44,083 nt of DNA from JBFELO01 sp041552055. GTDB taxonomy: Bacteria; Acidobacteriota; Thermoanaerobaculia; Thermoanaerobaculales; Sulfomarinibacteraceae. The translations under genes were made by a program, and so were the position numbers. Numbering within the stretch: the stretch's first letter is position 1; the number at the start of each line of letters is the position of its first letter. The stretch spans positions 1-44,083 of the forward strand of contig JBFELO010000023.1 in NCBI GenBank assembly GCA_041552055.1, in the 5' to 3' direction. Of this stretch, positions 42,501 to 44,083 are shown in pieces. The notes under the pieces were generated by a model. The model was not told the DNA's origin. It made no database searches and saw nothing but the letters and a program-made list of their open reading frames with translations.

Positions 42501-43017
42501 CACTGTCTCCTTTCCGACAACGAGTGAACGCCCCGAGCCGAGACCGGTGAGTCCGTGTCACTGGCCCCATTGGGACGTGTGAAAAAAGGCACGAATTCTG
42601 GGGCATCCGGCTGTTTATGTGAAGAACCTGAAAAATCCACGTGCCACTCTCGGACCTCAACGCACAGAAATTTCGCTGCTTTGAGGCGGACGCAGTCTAC
42701 ACCTTGTGAAAATCGAGCACAAGCTTTCCGTTCGGTCTTCCCAGTTCCCCGAAACCAGCGTGGTGAAACGTAGTCCTCCACGCTCGGAATCCTCCAATGC
42801 AGGGGTTCCCCGGCGACCTCGGGCCGGGTGTCTCCACGTGCAGGCCGGTAATCGCTCGGTTCCAGCCGTGGGAGCGACCGGATCGACACTGAGCGCTTCG
42901 GGGAGGCCTCGACCAGCACCGGTTCCTCCACCTACTCGACCGATCACCACACCGGACTGTCGGGCGCTCAATCGCCGATCGTCGGACCGCTTCGAGATCG
43001 GAGTGCCGGCGGGCGGG
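42501..43017. other. Intergenic region upstream of mdh
   Basis: About 517 bases with no supported gene. All three minus-strand frames are open for parts of it, but none shows a domain, and the plus-strand frame is a shadow. It presumably holds the mdh promoter and leftover DNA from the decayed corA gene next to it. Confidence 0.5.
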
Positions 43018-43226
43018 CTCTGTTCGTATGGCTCCGCCCCGGGACGGGCGGGGACGTCGGCGACATCCTCCAACGCCAACGAATGGATGTCGAATGTCTC
43101 GGCCAGGCGACACAGCAACTGCTCGTCCCCCAGCCCCCGAACGTCGAGCTACAGCGTGCGGCCCTTTTCCGTCAGGCTCCGGATGTCATCGATCCCCGAT
43201 GGCTCGTGTTCTTCGATGGAGCCCTT
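43018..43226 (-). pseudogene. CorA-like magnesium transporter remnant
   Basis: About 69 codons in one frame read KGSIEEHEPSGIDDIRSLTE, then KGRTL, stop, LDVRGLGDEQLLCRLAETFD, then IHSLALEDVADVPARPGAEP. The last stretch matches the CorA cytoplasmic domain (W-I-D-V-x-G-L, then HPLALEDV and RPK-x-E-Y). The stop is TAG at 43149-43151 where relatives have Trp (TGG), a one-base change. Both ends are missing, including the membrane helices with the GMN motif, so this is a dead fragment, not a suppressible gene. Confidence 0.7.
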
Positions 43227-43246
43227 GTCATGGCTGGGAACCCCCC

Positions 43247-44083
43247 CTACGGGGTTCGACGCCCCGCAGGGGTTCGCCGCCCTGGCGCCGTGCTCCTGTC
43301 GTCACAGCCATCCGGCACACCATCGCCGTCAGAATCGACACCGTCGTCGAAACCCTGGCAGACGTCGCACTCGTCCGGGGCGCCGTCGTCGTCGGTATCG
43401 ATGCTGTCGTCAAACTCGTCGCAGCGGTCGCAGCCGTCGGGAACGCCGTCGAAGTCGGCGTCGGGCTCGTCGTCATAGCCCGGGCAGATGTCGCAGCCGT
43501 CGGGAACGCCGTCTTCGTCGGAATCGAGGGTGTCGTCGAAACCTGGGCACACGTCCTCGGCGTCGGGAACGCCGTCGTTGTCGGAATCATCGGCCAGCGC
43601 GAGCAGCTCGGCAACGGTCTTGGGTGACCTGCGGTTGAGCTGATCGAACGCCTCTACCGCGTAGTAGAGCTCGCCCTCATCCGGCGCAGCGTCGATGAAG
43701 GACTCGCGCAGCGTGAAGCCGAGCAGCTCCCACGGACCGGTCGCGGCAGGTCCCCGGTAGATCCGGTACGACCAGGTGTTGCCGCCGCCGGGAACCGGAG
43801 GTTGCCGCCAGCTGGCCTTGACCTGACCGGCGTCGCCGCCCGCCAGCTCCAGCAGAGCCAGCGTGAGGTCCTGCGGTCCCGGGATCGACCCGACGAGGAT
43901 CTCGGCTTCCTGGTTGCTCCGGTCCAGGTCACCGCGGTTGTTGACCTCCACCCTGACGAGCTCGGGCCGGCCGGTGCTGCGATAGCTCAGCTCGAAGGTG
44001 TGCCGCTCGTTGAAGAGAAGCTCGCCTTGGTGACGCGGGCTGCAGATCCCATCCGCCGGATCTCTTGGATCCTGGGGTATGTA
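43247..44083 (-). CDS. Thrombospondin type 3 repeat protein, C-terminal part
   Basis: The frame is open to the window edge, so 278 residues of a larger protein are seen. The first part is beta-rich (QGELLFNERHTFELSYRSTG, VRVEVNNRGDLDRSNQEAEI). A fibronectin type III-like domain follows (TWSYRIYRGPAATGPWELLG, then FIDAAPDEGELYYAVEAFDQ). The tail carries about five calcium-binding thrombospondin type 3 units, each like DSDEDGVPDGCDICPGYDDE, with Asp-rich loops and paired Cys. The end APGRRTPAGRRTP is a duplicated short segment. Such proteins are exported or surface-exposed and bind calcium; their partner is unknown. No sorting signal is seen at the C-terminus. Confidence 0.88.
   Translation of the reverse strand, partial: YIPQDPRDPADGICSPRHQGELLFNERHTFELSYRSTGRPELVRVEVNNRGDLDRSNQEAEILVGSIPGPQDLTLALLELAGGDAGQVKASWRQPPVPGGGNTWSYRIYRGPAATGPWELLGFTLRESFIDAAPDEGELYYAVEAFDQLNRRSPKTVAELLALADDSDNDGVPDAEDVCPGFDDTLDSDEDGVPDGCDICPGYDDEPDADFDGVPDGCDRCDEFDDSIDTDDDGAPDECDVCQGFDDGVDSDGDGVPDGCDDRSTAPGRRTPAGRRTP

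Noticed and set aside
42500..42931. Minus-strand 143-residue frame upstream of mdh
   Set aside because: No domain or ribosome site, and it runs into mdh's leader.
43266..43560. CRISPR-like periodicity in the repeat-rich gene end
   Set aside because: The period comes from protein-coding calcium-binding repeats, with no conserved repeat/spacer structure.
42706..43638. 310-residue plus-strand frame across the corA remnant and repeat gene
   Set aside because: It is antisense to the thrombospondin repeats and the CorA piece, with Arg-rich composition.

Overview
The window reads as a chromosomal stretch of a high-GC, environmental, Gram-negative-type bacterium. The best taxonomic guess is an Acidobacteriota relative (Thermoanaerobaculia-like). 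This is an inference from eukaryotic-like Ser/Thr kinases carrying extra C-terminal domains, an ECF sigma/FecR/ABC-2 operon, a C69 peptidase, many secreted proteins and scattered intergenic hairpins. No rRNA, tRNA, CRISPR array, transposase or phage gene was seen.

Layout. 1-360 is the tail of a sugar-type ABC solute-binding protein. A 26-nt inverted repeat (412-548) separates it from a minus-strand block: phenylalanine 4-monooxygenase (571-1377), a DUF362 protein (1461-2894), a decayed kinase-start/HicA-like remnant (3013-3255), a Ser/Thr kinase fused to an alpha/beta hydrolase (3252-5132), a kinase-TPR protein (5139-6698), a secreted cyclase-family protein, a secreted C69 dipeptidase and a secreted protein with kinase-like ATP-site motifs (9718-10653). 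A plus-strand operon follows (11185-17943) in which every junction overlaps: ECF sigma factor, anti-sigma/FecR protein, then two ABC ATPases alternating with two ABC-2 permeases. Next come murB (minus), a PilZ protein (plus), a glutathione-synthetase-like ATP-grasp enzyme overlapping a small repeat protein (minus), glyoxalase II, a class I glutamine amidotransferase and a WS/DGAT acyltransferase (plus), then an alkyltransferase and a TPR lipoprotein (minus).

From 27033 the plus strand carries an FmdB-type zinc ribbon lying between 15-bp inverted repeats, a three-domain SCP2-E1alpha-E1beta fusion with an overlapping 63-residue protein, a secreted glycoside hydrolase, and a POT peptide transporter split by one in-frame amber codon. 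A nitrilase-family amidohydrolase and a PaaI-type thioesterase (minus) face a CAP-domain lipoprotein and two uncharacterised genes (plus). A hairpin-rich tract (38694-38920) lies between convergent genes. The minus-strand end holds a glycosyltransferase, an unknown 112-residue protein, phosphofructokinase, malate dehydrogenase with a clear terminator, a corA remnant and the end of a secreted thrombospondin-type-3 repeat protein.

Most notable: the SCP2-E1alpha-E1beta fusion with its coupled small protein; the fully overlapping sigma/anti-sigma/ABC operon with a large FecR ectodomain; the kinase-hydrolase fusion and the secreted kinase-like protein; the amber-split transporter; and several kinds of intergenic inverted repeat. 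Functions are read from motifs and remembered family features; no database search was run.
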